Assembly: GCA_000949895.1 (NCBI GenBank) | Contig: JWIT01000023.1 | Span: 1 to 54,426, forward strand | DNA length: 54,426 nucleotides | DNA from: Agrobacterium arsenijevicii | Lineage (GTDB): Bacteria > Pseudomonadota > Alphaproteobacteria > Rhizobiales > Rhizobiaceae | Direction: 5' to 3' | Shown: positions 31,839-39,795 of the stretch, one piece after another | Layout: every line of letters begins with the position of its first letter | Numbering within the stretch: position 1 is the first letter of the stretch | Notes under the pieces: generated by a model | Databases searched by the model: none | Seen by the model: only the letters and a program-made list of their open reading frames with translations | Told to the model about the DNA's origin: nothing | Position numbers and translations under genes: made by a program

Positions 31839-32225
31839 GACAATCCCTGCTTCGCTTTATGGATGGCGACCGAAAAATCTGGCGTACCTCAAACTTTAAT
31901 ACTCGAACCTTGCCTATAGCTCACCAATTCATCAAGCAACGGAAACAACCATCACCCATAACGCGTAATTTTTACGGCATACCAAAGGATATCAGCATGC
32001 GACAGACCGAATATTCATCTTTTAAAATGTAATAATACTTAAAAATATTATTAATTTGATATTTTATTATTTAATGACGGAGATGGTTTTGCATCTGATC
32101 GCCAAGGCCCAACTTAAGCGCCCGCGCCACGCAGATTCCCGGATTGAGCATAAACGAGCCGAGCTACTCCGCTGACAAAGTTAGCGTGAAAATGCTCGGT
32201 TCAGACAACGCTATACGGACAGATT
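31839..32225. other. AT-rich intergenic region without a clear gene
   Basis: Nearly 390 bases. The centre (32010-32075) is almost pure A/T with many ATTATT-like words. A 33-codon frame at 32074-32175 (MTEMVLHLIAKAQLKR start) has an AT-rich front and could be a remnant, but I find no family. The promoter of the orphan gene at 31838 must lie at the left end. Confidence 0.45.
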
Positions 32226-32245
32226 GTTAAATCAGCTGGTTTAAC
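32226..32245. repeat. 20-base palindrome downstream of the acetyltransferase gene
   Basis: GTTAAATCAGCTGGTTTAAC is a near-perfect palindrome (one mismatched pair, six-base GTTAAA/TTTAAC arms around CAGCTG). It begins 13 bases after the acetyltransferase stop codon on the minus strand. It may be a weak terminator or a protein-binding site. Confidence 0.5.
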
Positions 32246-32257
32246 TGTGTCGACAAG

Positions 32258-32713
32258 TTATGAATCCGACGACAAAAACTTCCTAAAATAAACGACCCGT
32301 TCCGTTTCCTCAAACCCCAGCGCCGCGTGCATGCGGTGTGAATCTACATTGGAAATATCTGCATCGGAGGCAAGTTCGCTCACGCCCTTGCTGATTGCCC
32401 AACGGGTCACCTCATCGATCAGCGCGGCGGCGACGCCCTGGCCGCGGAATGCCTCTTCCACATAAACGCCTTCGAGAAAGGCCACGGGCGAAGTATCGCA
32501 TCCGTTGACATAGTCATGCCGAAGGCTGACATCGGCAAAACCGATAGCCACTCCGGCCAGATCATAGGCCATAAATCCGACCTCGTTGTCGGAGAGGTTC
32601 TGCAATTCCGCCCTGTGTTCGACAAATGAGGCATCGGGCCATAAACGGTGTCGCAAAAGGGACCAGTCATCCAGCGATACGGCGGCGTCCTTGATGACAA
32701 ACCTTCCGCTCAC
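32258..32713 (-). CDS. GNAT acetyltransferase, aminoglycoside 6'-N-acetyltransferase-like
   Basis: A 151-residue GNAT protein. The acetyl-CoA loop is VEEAFRGQGVAAALIDEV. The region around FLEGVYVEEAFRGQGVAAALIDE, SELASDADISNVDSHRMHAALGF and the ending GFEETERVVYFRKFL is closely like AAC(6')-I aminoglycoside acetyltransferases. It starts at GTG (32713) in GTGA, overlapping the alpha-glucosidase stop by four bases, so it is translated by coupling from the sugar gene's mRNA. That context is odd for a resistance gene and suggests an intrinsic chromosomal enzyme whose natural substrate may differ. An in-frame ATG further upstream lies inside the glucosidase gene. Confidence 0.85.
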   Translation of the reverse strand: MSGRFVIKDAAVSLDDWSLLRHRLWPDASFVEHRAELQNLSDNEVGFMAYDLAGVAIGFADVSLRHDYVNGCDTSPVAFLEGVYVEEAFRGQGVAAALIDEVTRWAISKGVSELASDADISNVDSHRMHAALGFEETERVVYFRKFLSSDS

Positions 32714-34374
32714 GCGACAACCCCACAAAACACATCCAGCCCCTCAAGCTTGACGATGCCTGCATCGAACAGCGGCTCGAAGCCCGGCATCGGCAGGATA
32801 TCGGTGACGCGCATGCCTTTCGGCACCGGAAACTCAACCGCGTCGCGGGTAAGGTTGAAGACGAACAGCAGTTTTTCGTCACCCTTCTGGCGCGTGAAGG
32901 CCAGCACATCGAGGTTGGTCTTGATAAAATCCATGTCACCATCGCGCAACGCGCCATGGGTTTTGCGGAAGGACAAAACTGCACGGTAGTGATTGAGAAC
33001 CGAGTCCGGCTTGCGCTCCTGCGCATCTGCCGCCTGCATGGCATGGGCGTAAGGCACCGGCAGCCAAGGCTTCTCAGCGCTTGAAAAGCCAGCATTCGGT
33101 TTGCCGGTTTCCCACACCATCGGCGTGCGGCATCCATCGCGGCCCTTGAAGGCGGGCCAGAAACGAATGCCATAGGGGTCGCGCAGATCCTCGAAGGCGA
33201 GTTCGGCCTCGGTCAGACCAAGCTCCTCGCCCTGATAAAGACATATCGAGCCACGCAGGCTGGCGAGAACGCAGATGGCAAGCTTCGCAACCCGTGTCTG
33301 CTCCTGGGTGCCTTCGGAAAAACGGCTGAGGTGGCGCACCACATCGTGGTTGGAAAAGGCCCAGCACACCCAGCCATCCGTAACGACCTTGCCGAAAGTC
33401 TCGACCGAGCTGCGCAGGTGTTTTGCGGTGAACTCCGGCCCCAGAAGATCGAAGGTGTAGCACATGTTGAGCTTGTCATCGCCGGATGTATAGGCCGCAA
33501 CCGTCTTCAACGATCGCGCGCCATCCCCCACCTCGCCCACGGTGGCGCGGCCCTCATATTCGTCGAGCAGCGCCCGGAAGCGCTTGAGGAAGGCCACATT
33601 TTCCGGCCGCGTCTTGTCGTAGAGATGATCCTGCATGCCGTAAGGATTGACGTCGGACGCATCGAGACCGAAGCTTTCGTCGTCGAAAAGCGGCGGGTTG
33701 TCGCGCAGCAGCTTGTCGTGGAAATAGTGATTGACGGTATCGAGGCGAAAACCGTCGACGCCGCGATCAAGCCAGAACCGCACGGTTTCTAGCAGCGCAT
33801 CCTGAACCTCCGGATTGTGGAAATTCAGGTCCGGCTGCGAGGCAAGGAAGCTGTGCATGTAATATTGCTTGCGCACGCCGTCCCATTCCCATGCCGGCCC
33901 GCCGAACACCGAAAGCCAATTGGTAGGTGCGGTGCCATCCGGCTTGGGGTTGGCCCAGACATACCAGTCTGCCTTGCTGTTGATGCGGCTGGTGCGGCTG
34001 TCCACGAACCAGGGGTGCTTGTCGGATGTGTGCGAGATCACCTGATCGATGATGACCTTCAGCCCCAGCCGGTGTGCCTCGGCCATCAGCGCGTCGAAAT
34101 CGGCGAGCGTGCCGAACATCGGATCGACATTGCAATAATCGGAAACGTCATAGCCCATATCGGCCATGGGCGAGGTGAAGAAAGGCGAGAGCCAGATGGC
34201 GTCGACACCGAGCGAGGCGATATAGGACAGCCGCTTCGTCACCCCGGCAAGATCGCCATATCCGTCGCCGGTCGTGTCCTGAAAGGAGCGCGGATAGACC
34301 TGATAGATCACCGCTCCCTTCCACCAGTCCGATTGCGCTTGGGGTTTGTGGACCGTGGCATGGGTTGGCGTCAT
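32710..34374 (-). CDS. Alpha-glucosidase, glycoside hydrolase family 13
   Basis: A 554-residue cytoplasmic GH13 enzyme hydrolysing alpha-1,4 or alpha-1,6 glucosides such as maltose, sucrose or isomaltose. The conserved regions are all present: WWKGAVIYQVYPRSFQDTTGDG at the N-terminus, VIIDQVISHTS, DGFRLDTVN (Asp nucleophile), ATVGEVGD (acid/base Glu) and FSNHDVVRHLSR (transition-state Asp). The C-terminal beta-domain ends near LDVFCGVVA. ATG at 34374 has AGGAG seven bases upstream; a longer frame has no ribosome site. It is coupled with the following acetyltransferase gene and divergent from a KDG-type kinase. No sugar ABC transporter is adjacent. Confidence 0.92.
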   Translation of the reverse strand: MTPTHATVHKPQAQSDWWKGAVIYQVYPRSFQDTTGDGYGDLAGVTKRLSYIASLGVDAIWLSPFFTSPMADMGYDVSDYCNVDPMFGTLADFDALMAEAHRLGLKVIIDQVISHTSDKHPWFVDSRTSRINSKADWYVWANPKPDGTAPTNWLSVFGGPAWEWDGVRKQYYMHSFLASQPDLNFHNPEVQDALLETVRFWLDRGVDGFRLDTVNHYFHDKLLRDNPPLFDDESFGLDASDVNPYGMQDHLYDKTRPENVAFLKRFRALLDEYEGRATVGEVGDGARSLKTVAAYTSGDDKLNMCYTFDLLGPEFTAKHLRSSVETFGKVVTDGWVCWAFSNHDVVRHLSRFSEGTQEQTRVAKLAICVLASLRGSICLYQGEELGLTEAELAFEDLRDPYGIRFWPAFKGRDGCRTPMVWETGKPNAGFSSAEKPWLPVPYAHAMQAADAQERKPDSVLNHYRAVLSFRKTHGALRDGDMDFIKTNLDVLAFTRQKGDEKLLFVFNLTRDAVEFPVPKGMRVTDILPMPGFEPLFDAGIVKLEGLDVFCGVVA

Positions 34375-34529
34375 CGGCGATCTCCTGATGGTGTCTGGCG
34401 CGAGAATATAAAGCCAATGCGTCCGCGTAAACCGGAACTTCGCACATGCACAATCGGCCAAAACCGCACTTGTCAGCGGCCTGCACTCGTCGTAAGCCGC
34501 ATGGCTGGAAAAAACGGGAGGATGACGGC

Positions 34530-35450
34530 GTGGGCGGACGGTTTCTGTCGATTGGCGAGTGCATGGTGGAACTGTCGCAGGCCGGAAACGGGCTGCTGCG
34601 CAAGGGTTTTGCCGGTGATACGTTCAATACGGCCTGGTACGCGCGTGCCTGCTTGCCCGACGACTGGTCCGTCGACTATTTCACCGCACTCGGTGACGAT
34701 CCTCTTTCGCAGGACATGCTCGCCTTCATCACTGAAGCCGGTATCGGCACGGAAAAAATCCGCATCATAAAGGGCGGCACGCCCGGCCTTTACCTCATCA
34801 ACCTGAAGGACGGCGAGCGCACCTTCAGCTACTGGCGCAACGCCGCCGCTGCAAGACAGCTCGCGGCCGATGCGGATCACCTGCGCAAGACGGTGGAAAG
34901 CGCCGACGTCGTCTATTTCTCCGGCATCACACTCGCCATTCTCGCTTCGCCGCATGATGTCGACACCTTCCTTGCGGAACTGCGCCGCGCCAAGGCGGCG
35001 GGCAAACCCGTGGTCTTCGACCCGAACATCCGCCCGCGTCTCTGGTCCGACAAGGACACGATGCTCGAAACGATCACCAACGGCGCCCGCGCCGCAACGC
35101 TGGTCATGCCGAGCTTCGATGACGAAGCCAGCCATTTCGGCGACGGCTCCGTGGAAGCGACCATCGAGCGCTACCGTGCGCTCGGCGTCGCCAATGTCGT
35201 CGTCAAGGACGGCGCGAAGGGTGCCACACTCGATTTCGCCGGTGCCCGCAGCCACGCACCGGCAGTGGAGGCCGTGGACGTGGTGGATACGACAAGTGCG
35301 GGCGACAGCTTCAACGGCGCGTTCCTTGCCCGTTATGTGACCGGCAGTTCGCCGCAAGAGGCAGCCGTGTTTGCCGCACGGGCAGCGGCAACCGTCATCG
35401 GCCATCACGGCGCGCTGATCAGCCCCGAGCTTCTCCCGCTGGTCGGATAA
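34530..35450 (+). CDS. kdgK: PfkB-family sugar kinase, probable 2-keto-3-deoxygluconate kinase
   Basis: A 306-residue ribokinase-like (PfkB) kinase. The N-terminal GECMVELSQ motif and the substrate-side YWRNAAAARQL are characteristic of KDG kinase, which phosphorylates 2-keto-3-deoxygluconate for the Entner-Doudoroff pathway. The C-terminal signature VVDTTSAGDSFNGAFLARY, with the anion hole and catalytic Asp, is complete. GTG at 34530 is chosen because GGGAGG lies eight bases upstream; an earlier in-frame ATG has no ribosome site and would add low-complexity residues. It is divergent from the alpha-glucosidase gene; a single transcription unit is likely. Confidence 0.85.
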   Translation: MGGRFLSIGECMVELSQAGNGLLRKGFAGDTFNTAWYARACLPDDWSVDYFTALGDDPLSQDMLAFITEAGIGTEKIRIIKGGTPGLYLINLKDGERTFSYWRNAAAARQLAADADHLRKTVESADVVYFSGITLAILASPHDVDTFLAELRRAKAAGKPVVFDPNIRPRLWSDKDTMLETITNGARAATLVMPSFDDEASHFGDGSVEATIERYRALGVANVVVKDGAKGATLDFAGARSHAPAVEAVDVVDTTSAGDSFNGAFLARYVTGSSPQEAAVFAARAAATVIGHHGALISPELLPLVG

Positions 35451-35497
35451 CGCCCGACGGGCTGCCCATTGAGGGGCGCTTCCGGCCGTCATTCGCC

Positions 35498-35531
35498 CTG
35501 ACATGATCCTGTAACACGCACGCCGCATATA
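35498..35531 (+). promoter_or_regulatory. PhoB box and -10 element before the glycosyltransferase
   Basis: CTGACATGATCCTGTAAC (35498-35515) fits the Pho-box plan, two CTGNNAN heptamers separated by four bases, with the right half matching CTGT(C/A)A(C/T) exactly and the left half one base off. A -10-like CATATA (35526-35531) starts 10 bases later, the spacing of PhoB-activated promoters. Confidence 0.7.
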
Positions 35532-35590
35532 CGGGCGGAAGCCGGGTGGTGGGGAATCGTCCGCGCACAGTTGAGCAGGATCGGTGTTTC

Positions 35591-36640
35591 ATGACGAGAA
35601 TCACGATTGTCACAGATGCCTGGCACCCGCAGGTCAACGGCGTGGTTCGTTCTATTGAAAACACCAATACGGAACTCGCGCGGCTGGGCGTGGATGTGCA
35701 CATGGTGACGCCGCAGAGTTTCTACAGCATCCCCTGCCCGACCTATCCGGAAATCCGCCTGTCGGTCGCCGGCTATCGCCGTGTCGCAGCGGAAATCGAA
35801 AAAAGCCAGCCTTCCTTCGTGCATATTGCCACGGAAGGGCCGCTGGGTTTCATGGCGCGGCGCTGGTGTGTGAAGAACGGAATGCGGTTTTCCACCAGCT
35901 ATCACACACGCTTTCCCGAATATGTCGCGGCGCGTTTTCCCATCCCGGAAAGCTGGCTTTATGCTTTTGTTCGCTGGTTCCACAATGGCGGCAACACCTG
36001 CATGGTGGCAACGCCGAGCCTCGAGACCGAACTGGAAGCCCGTGGCGTCCGTAACCTGAAACGCTGGAGCCGCGGCATCGATGCCGAACTGTTCCATCCC
36101 CGGCCGAAAACCACGCTTCCTTTCGATCTGCCAAGACCGATCTTCATGACGGTCGGGCGCGTGGCGGTGGAAAAGAACCTGCCGGAATTCCTCGATCTCG
36201 ACCTGCCCGGATCAAAGGTCGTGATCGGCGACGGCCCTGCCCGCCACGAGCTGCAGGAAAAATACCCAGATGTGCTGTTTACCGGCATCAAGACCGGTGA
36301 AGAACTCGCAGATGCCTATGCGCAGGCCGATGTTTTCGTCTTCCCATCCAAGACCGATACGTTCGGCAACACCATTCTGGAAGCGCTGGCAAGCGGCGTG
36401 CCGGTGGCCGCATTCCCCGTTACCGGGCCGATCGACATTCTCGGCGGCAATCCCGCTGCGGGAGCGCTGAACGACAATCTTCGCGATGCCTGCCTTGCAG
36501 CACTTCATTGTTCACCGCAGGAGGCCCTGGCGCTTTCCAAAAGCTACAGCTGGGAAAAGGCGTCGCGGCAATTCCTCGACAATGTCATTCATGCTGCCGG
36601 AAAATCCCTGCCGCTCCTGTCCCGCTCACGGCTTGCCTGA
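35591..36640 (+). CDS. GT4-family glycosyltransferase, probably glycolipid-forming
   Basis: A 349-residue GT-B fold glycosyltransferase. The N-terminus ITIVTDAWHPQVNGVVRSIEN is the signature of SQD2-like and diacylglycerol glycosyltransferases. The middle shows TEGPLGFMARRWC, then the acceptor loop TSYHTRFPEYVAARFP. The nucleotide-sugar site is FVFPSKTDTFGNTILEALASGVPVAAFPVTGP (E-x7-E). By family it would add a sugar to a membrane lipid. A PhoB box stands upstream, which fits replacement of phospholipids by glycolipids in phosphate starvation, as reported for an Agrobacterium GlcA/Glc-diacylglycerol synthase; identity with that enzyme is inferred. Start ATG at 35591 opens the conserved MTRITIVTDAWHP. 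Confidence 0.85.
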   Translation: MTRITIVTDAWHPQVNGVVRSIENTNTELARLGVDVHMVTPQSFYSIPCPTYPEIRLSVAGYRRVAAEIEKSQPSFVHIATEGPLGFMARRWCVKNGMRFSTSYHTRFPEYVAARFPIPESWLYAFVRWFHNGGNTCMVATPSLETELEARGVRNLKRWSRGIDAELFHPRPKTTLPFDLPRPIFMTVGRVAVEKNLPEFLDLDLPGSKVVIGDGPARHELQEKYPDVLFTGIKTGEELADAYAQADVFVFPSKTDTFGNTILEALASGVPVAAFPVTGPIDILGGNPAAGALNDNLRDACLAALHCSPQEALALSKSYSWEKASRQFLDNVIHAAGKSLPLLSRSRLA

Positions 36641-36799
36641 CGCGACGGCGCTTTGATCCCCGACATTTTATCGGGGAACGGTGGACGAAACACGACAGGA
36701 GTGTCACAAGACGATCTGGACGCGACCGCCGTTATCTTTAGAACGGGGTCGGGCTGCTGATTGACGTCAGGCGGCTGCCGCGAGGACACGCTGGCCGTC

Positions 36800-37417
36800 C
36801 TAATTTCCGGACAAACGGACGATTTCTTTTTGTTGGGCTGTGCACCAATGATTGATTTTTTCGACAAGGTCCTTTGGAGCGATCGGCAAGGCGCTGTTGG
36901 GTATGACAGCCACCGTTCCATGGAAAACAAGTACCAAACTGTCCGGCGGCGTGATCGCGAGATGATAGCGTGCCCAGCTTAGCTGCACGGTGTCCAGTCG
37001 TGTGATCTGCTTGTAGCCCTCAGGCCCGATCTCGATTTGATAATGAGGCGAATACATTCGCTCGTTGGCGATATTCCAGTGCGCAAGGACCTCGTAATAG
37101 GATTTCATCTCCCGTCTCGCGCCCTGCCAGATAATGCACCAGATGACGAGAGCCACAAACGGTGCGGGAGCAAAAACCCAATAACCGACCACCGGCCAGA
37201 CGCCCGGAAACCACGGCAGGCTTAGGGAATAGATGAAACCGGCAGCCAGTCCCGCAAATATCGACAGCTTCACTCTTACCGAGGCAAAATGGCGTGTCCA
37301 GGACTTGTCGAGAATCATGCTGTAATTTTCATACGCCTGATTTTGATAGCCGTAGACATAGGCGGGGACATGTTCCGGGTCGGGCGTAAAGCTTATTGAA
37401 ATGGTGTCATCGGCCAT
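36800..37417 (-). CDS. YcxB-like membrane protein
   Basis: A 205-residue protein with two hydrophobic segments (VKLSIFAGLAAGFIYSLSL and YWVFAPAPFVALVIWCIIW, about residues 48-95) and a soluble C-terminal half. The C-terminal pattern (IEIGPEGYKQITRLDTVQLSW followed by LVLVFHGTVAVIPNSALP and an amphipathic ending) is that of the YcxB family. The function of the family is unknown. It lies on the minus strand, in front of no obvious partner, with the preceding minus-strand gene 120 bases upstream. No Shine-Dalgarno sequence stronger than GGAGC is seen before the ATG. Confidence 0.72.
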   Translation of the reverse strand: MADDTISISFTPDPEHVPAYVYGYQNQAYENYSMILDKSWTRHFASVRVKLSIFAGLAAGFIYSLSLPWFPGVWPVVGYWVFAPAPFVALVIWCIIWQGARREMKSYYEVLAHWNIANERMYSPHYQIEIGPEGYKQITRLDTVQLSWARYHLAITPPDSLVLVFHGTVAVIPNSALPIAPKDLVEKINHWCTAQQKEIVRLSGN

Positions 37418-37538
37418 AGGAGCACATCAATCCCGTCGCTGTTGAAGCTCAGTCTTGTAGCAACGATTGCCCTTATAAATCAAAAGGCCTTTTGCTGCCA
37501 AAATCTTCGGGATCGACGGCGTGCAGCGTAACCTGCCT

Positions 37539-38147
37539 TTACCATGCTCCGGTGAGCATTTGGCCGGAAAGCGGCACAGTCCGCGCCTTGCCGTCCCGCT
37601 CCGTGACCGAAAGTGAGGCCGACATCTGTTTCGGCGACTTTCGGAACCATTTCGCGGCAACGCTTGCGAGATCGCCGATCGTCGCCTGTTTGTGCCAGTC
37701 GGCAAAACGCCGCGCGGTGGCTTCCGGCTCGGAACGGTAGAAGAAATCGCCGGACTGATTAAGATCGTTGATCGACGCTGCCATTGCCGATAGCGGACGC
37801 TGAAACATCTTCGGCGGCACGGTCAATCCCTGCGCAGTTTGCGAGAAAGCGGGCGCCATGAAATCGATCGCCCATCCATCCGCCTCGACCCAGCAATGGA
37901 AATTGTCACCGGCGCCGGTCACGTATCCATCATCACGATGGTCTGCGAAAAGCAGGACAGTCCCACCCAGATTATAAGCGGCAAGCCCGCCCTTCGGCAC
38001 AGCCTTCACCTTGTAATGCTGCTGAAGGATGAACGCACCGAAGGTGCTGAAATACATGCTGGCCGAAGCGGGATCGGCATTGTCGTTGACGAGCAGGCTG
38101 TTGATGACGCGGTAAATCCGGTGATAGTCGGTCTGCTTGATCAACAT
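37539..38147 (-). CDS. DUF2026 family protein
   Basis: A 202-residue protein resembling the DUF2026 family, of unknown function. Visible blocks include YHRIYRVINSLLVNDNADPASASMYFSTFGAFIL, followed by YKVKAVPKGGLAAYNLG, FADHRDDGYVTGAGDNFHCWVEADGWAIDFMAP. The order of a small residue-rich helix, then a H-C-W-V-E and D-F-M-A-P pair, resembles cysteine-protease or transglutaminase-like folds, where Cys, His and Asp would be catalytic; this is inference. The C-terminus (MSASLSVTERDGKARTVPLSG) is a separate small part. There is no signal peptide. It is upstream of the YcxB-like gene. Confidence 0.7.
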   Translation of the reverse strand: MLIKQTDYHRIYRVINSLLVNDNADPASASMYFSTFGAFILQQHYKVKAVPKGGLAAYNLGGTVLLFADHRDDGYVTGAGDNFHCWVEADGWAIDFMAPAFSQTAQGLTVPPKMFQRPLSAMAASINDLNQSGDFFYRSEPEATARRFADWHKQATIGDLASVAAKWFRKSPKQMSASLSVTERDGKARTVPLSGQMLTGAW

Positions 38148-38191
38148 GATATCTGTACCCTTTCGCTGACTTGTAATTTTCGCTCGGCGTT

Positions 38192-38269
38192 ATCCTCGGG
38201 CTTGCCCCGAGGATCCAAGCACGTCAGCAAAATCAGAGAGTTGTGGATCCTCGGGTCAAGCCCGAGGAT
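38192..38269. repeat. Inverted pair of REP-like palindromes
   Basis: Two copies of a 26-base sequence (ATCCTCGGGCTTG, then C/A, then CCCGAGGATCCA) face each other, at 38192-38217 and 38244-38269, differing at one position and separated by 26 bases. Each copy is itself a palindrome (ATCCTCGGG/CCCGAGGAT). It is of the sort of mosaic or REP element scattered between genes in Rhizobiales, and lies between the DUF2026 and der genes. Confidence 0.8.
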
Positions 38270-38319
38270 GACCTTCGATGCGAGGAGACCCAGTAGTCAA
38301 CGTCTGCCCGCGCGTGAGA

Positions 38320-39762
38320 TTAACGCCTCTTCTTCGCCTTGCTCTCGAACGGATTATCCGACCCACGATAATGCACGCGGATCGGCACGCCCGGCATGTC
38401 GAAATCCTTGCGCAGGCCGTTGACGAGGTAACGCGTATAGCTTTCCGGGATCGCTTCCGGACGGGTGCAGGAGATCATGAAAGCCGGCGGACGGGCCTTT
38501 ACCTGCGTCATGTATTTCAGCTTGAGACGACGGCCGGAAACGGCCGGCGGCGGATGCTGCGTCGTCTGCGAATCCAGCCAGCGATTGAGCTTGGCGGTCG
38601 AAATGCGGCGGTTCCAGATCTTGTCGGTATCGATGATGTTCTGCATCAACCGGTCGAGGCCGTAGCCCGTCTGGCCGGACATCGGAACGGCACGGATACC
38701 GCGGGCCTGCGGCAGAAGACGCTCGGTCTTTTCGCGCAGATCGGCAAGAAATGCCTGCGGGTCTTCGACCAGATCCCATTTGTTGAAGGCGAGCACGGCG
38801 GCGCGGCCTTCACGAATGACGAGATCGACCAGCTGCAGATCCTGCTTTTCGAACGGGATAGTGCTGTCGAACACGATCACCACCGTTTCGGCAAAGCGGA
38901 TGGAACGCAGCGAATCCGCAACGGAAAGCTTTTCGAGCTTTTCCGTCACTCGGGCCTTGCGGCGCATGCCGGCCGTGTCGAACATCTTGATGGTGCGGCC
39001 GCGCCAATCCCACTCGACGGAAATGCTGTCGCGGGTGATACCGGCTTCCGGGCCGGTCAGCAGGCGGTCTTCACCGAGGAAACGGTTGATGAGCGTGGAC
39101 TTTCCCGCATTCGGCCGGCCGATGATGGCGACGCGCAGCGGCTTGGTCTCGTCATAAACAGGCTCTTCTTCTTCTTCTTCTTCTTCCTCTTCCTCGCTGC
39201 CCGGTTCATGGCGCGGAAGAACGATATCGGTTTCGGCCTCGTCCACTTCGGGCGGGAAGGCAACGTCCTCGCCGATCGCCTCGACGATGGCGTCGCGCAG
39301 ATCGATCATGCCCTGCCCGTGTTCGGCAGAGATCGCGCAAGGGTCGCCAAGACCCAGCGTGAAGGCGTCGTAGAAGCCCGCATCGGAACCGCGCGCTTCG
39401 GATTTGTTGGCCACCAGAACCACAGGCTTGCCGCGACGGCGCAGCATTTCGGCCAGCGTCTCGTCGGCGGGCGTCAGGCCTGCCTTGGCGTCGACGACAA
39501 AAAGCGTCACATCGGCTTCATCGATCGCCGCTTCCGTCTGCGCCCACATGCGGCCCTGAAGCGTCTCCGGCCCTGACTGTTCCAGACCGGCGGTATCGAT
39601 GATGGTGAAACGAAGGTCGACAAGCTTCGCGTCGCCGGGGCGGCGGTCACGGGTGACACCCGGCGTATCGTCCACAAGCGCCAGCTTCTTTCCGACCAGA
39701 CGGTTGAAAAGCGTGGACTTGCCGACATTGGGGCGCCCGACTATGGCGACGGTGAAGCTCAT
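38320..39762 (-). CDS. der: GTPase Der (EngA), ribosome assembly
   Basis: A 480-residue GTPase with two tandem G domains and a C-terminal KH-like domain, needed for late 50S assembly. G1 motifs are VGRPNVGKST (about 7-16) and IGRPNAGKST (about 213-222). G3 motifs are DTAGLEQSG and DTAGMRRKA, with NKSE and NKWD as G4. The KH-like part includes YVNNIRYTRY-type residues near the end (SYTRYLVNGLRKDFDMPGVPIRVHYRG). The linker between the G domains holds a run of about eleven Glu, longer than in most homologues. It lies 33 bases after the TPR gene, in one probable operon. Confidence 0.97.
   Translation of the reverse strand: MSFTVAIVGRPNVGKSTLFNRLVGKKLALVDDTPGVTRDRRPGDAKLVDLRFTIIDTAGLEQSGPETLQGRMWAQTEAAIDEADVTLFVVDAKAGLTPADETLAEMLRRRGKPVVLVANKSEARGSDAGFYDAFTLGLGDPCAISAEHGQGMIDLRDAIVEAIGEDVAFPPEVDEAETDIVLPRHEPGSEEEEEEEEEEEPVYDETKPLRVAIIGRPNAGKSTLINRFLGEDRLLTGPEAGITRDSISVEWDWRGRTIKMFDTAGMRRKARVTEKLEKLSVADSLRSIRFAETVVIVFDSTIPFEKQDLQLVDLVIREGRAAVLAFNKWDLVEDPQAFLADLREKTERLLPQARGIRAVPMSGQTGYGLDRLMQNIIDTDKIWNRRISTAKLNRWLDSQTTQHPPPAVSGRRLKLKYMTQVKARPPAFMISCTRPEAIPESYTRYLVNGLRKDFDMPGVPIRVHYRGSDNPFESKAKKRR
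39163..39195. repeat. Trinucleotide repeat in der (poly-Glu tract)
   Basis: Eleven GAA/GAG codons in a row (seven of them identical GAA, seen as TTC on the plus strand) encode an acidic stretch in the linker between the two GTPase domains of Der. Confidence 0.9.
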
Positions 39763-39795
39763 TGATCGTTAATCCTTGGAGGTGGGAAAGCTGTA

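Noticed and set aside
32074..32175. 33-codon frame in the AT-rich gap
   Set aside because: Too short, no homology recognised and no good ribosome site; kept only as a note in the gap entry.
38247..38269. Palindrome upstream of der considered as a stand-alone terminator
   Set aside because: Its near-identical inverted copy 26 bases away shows it is a repeat element; no T run follows.
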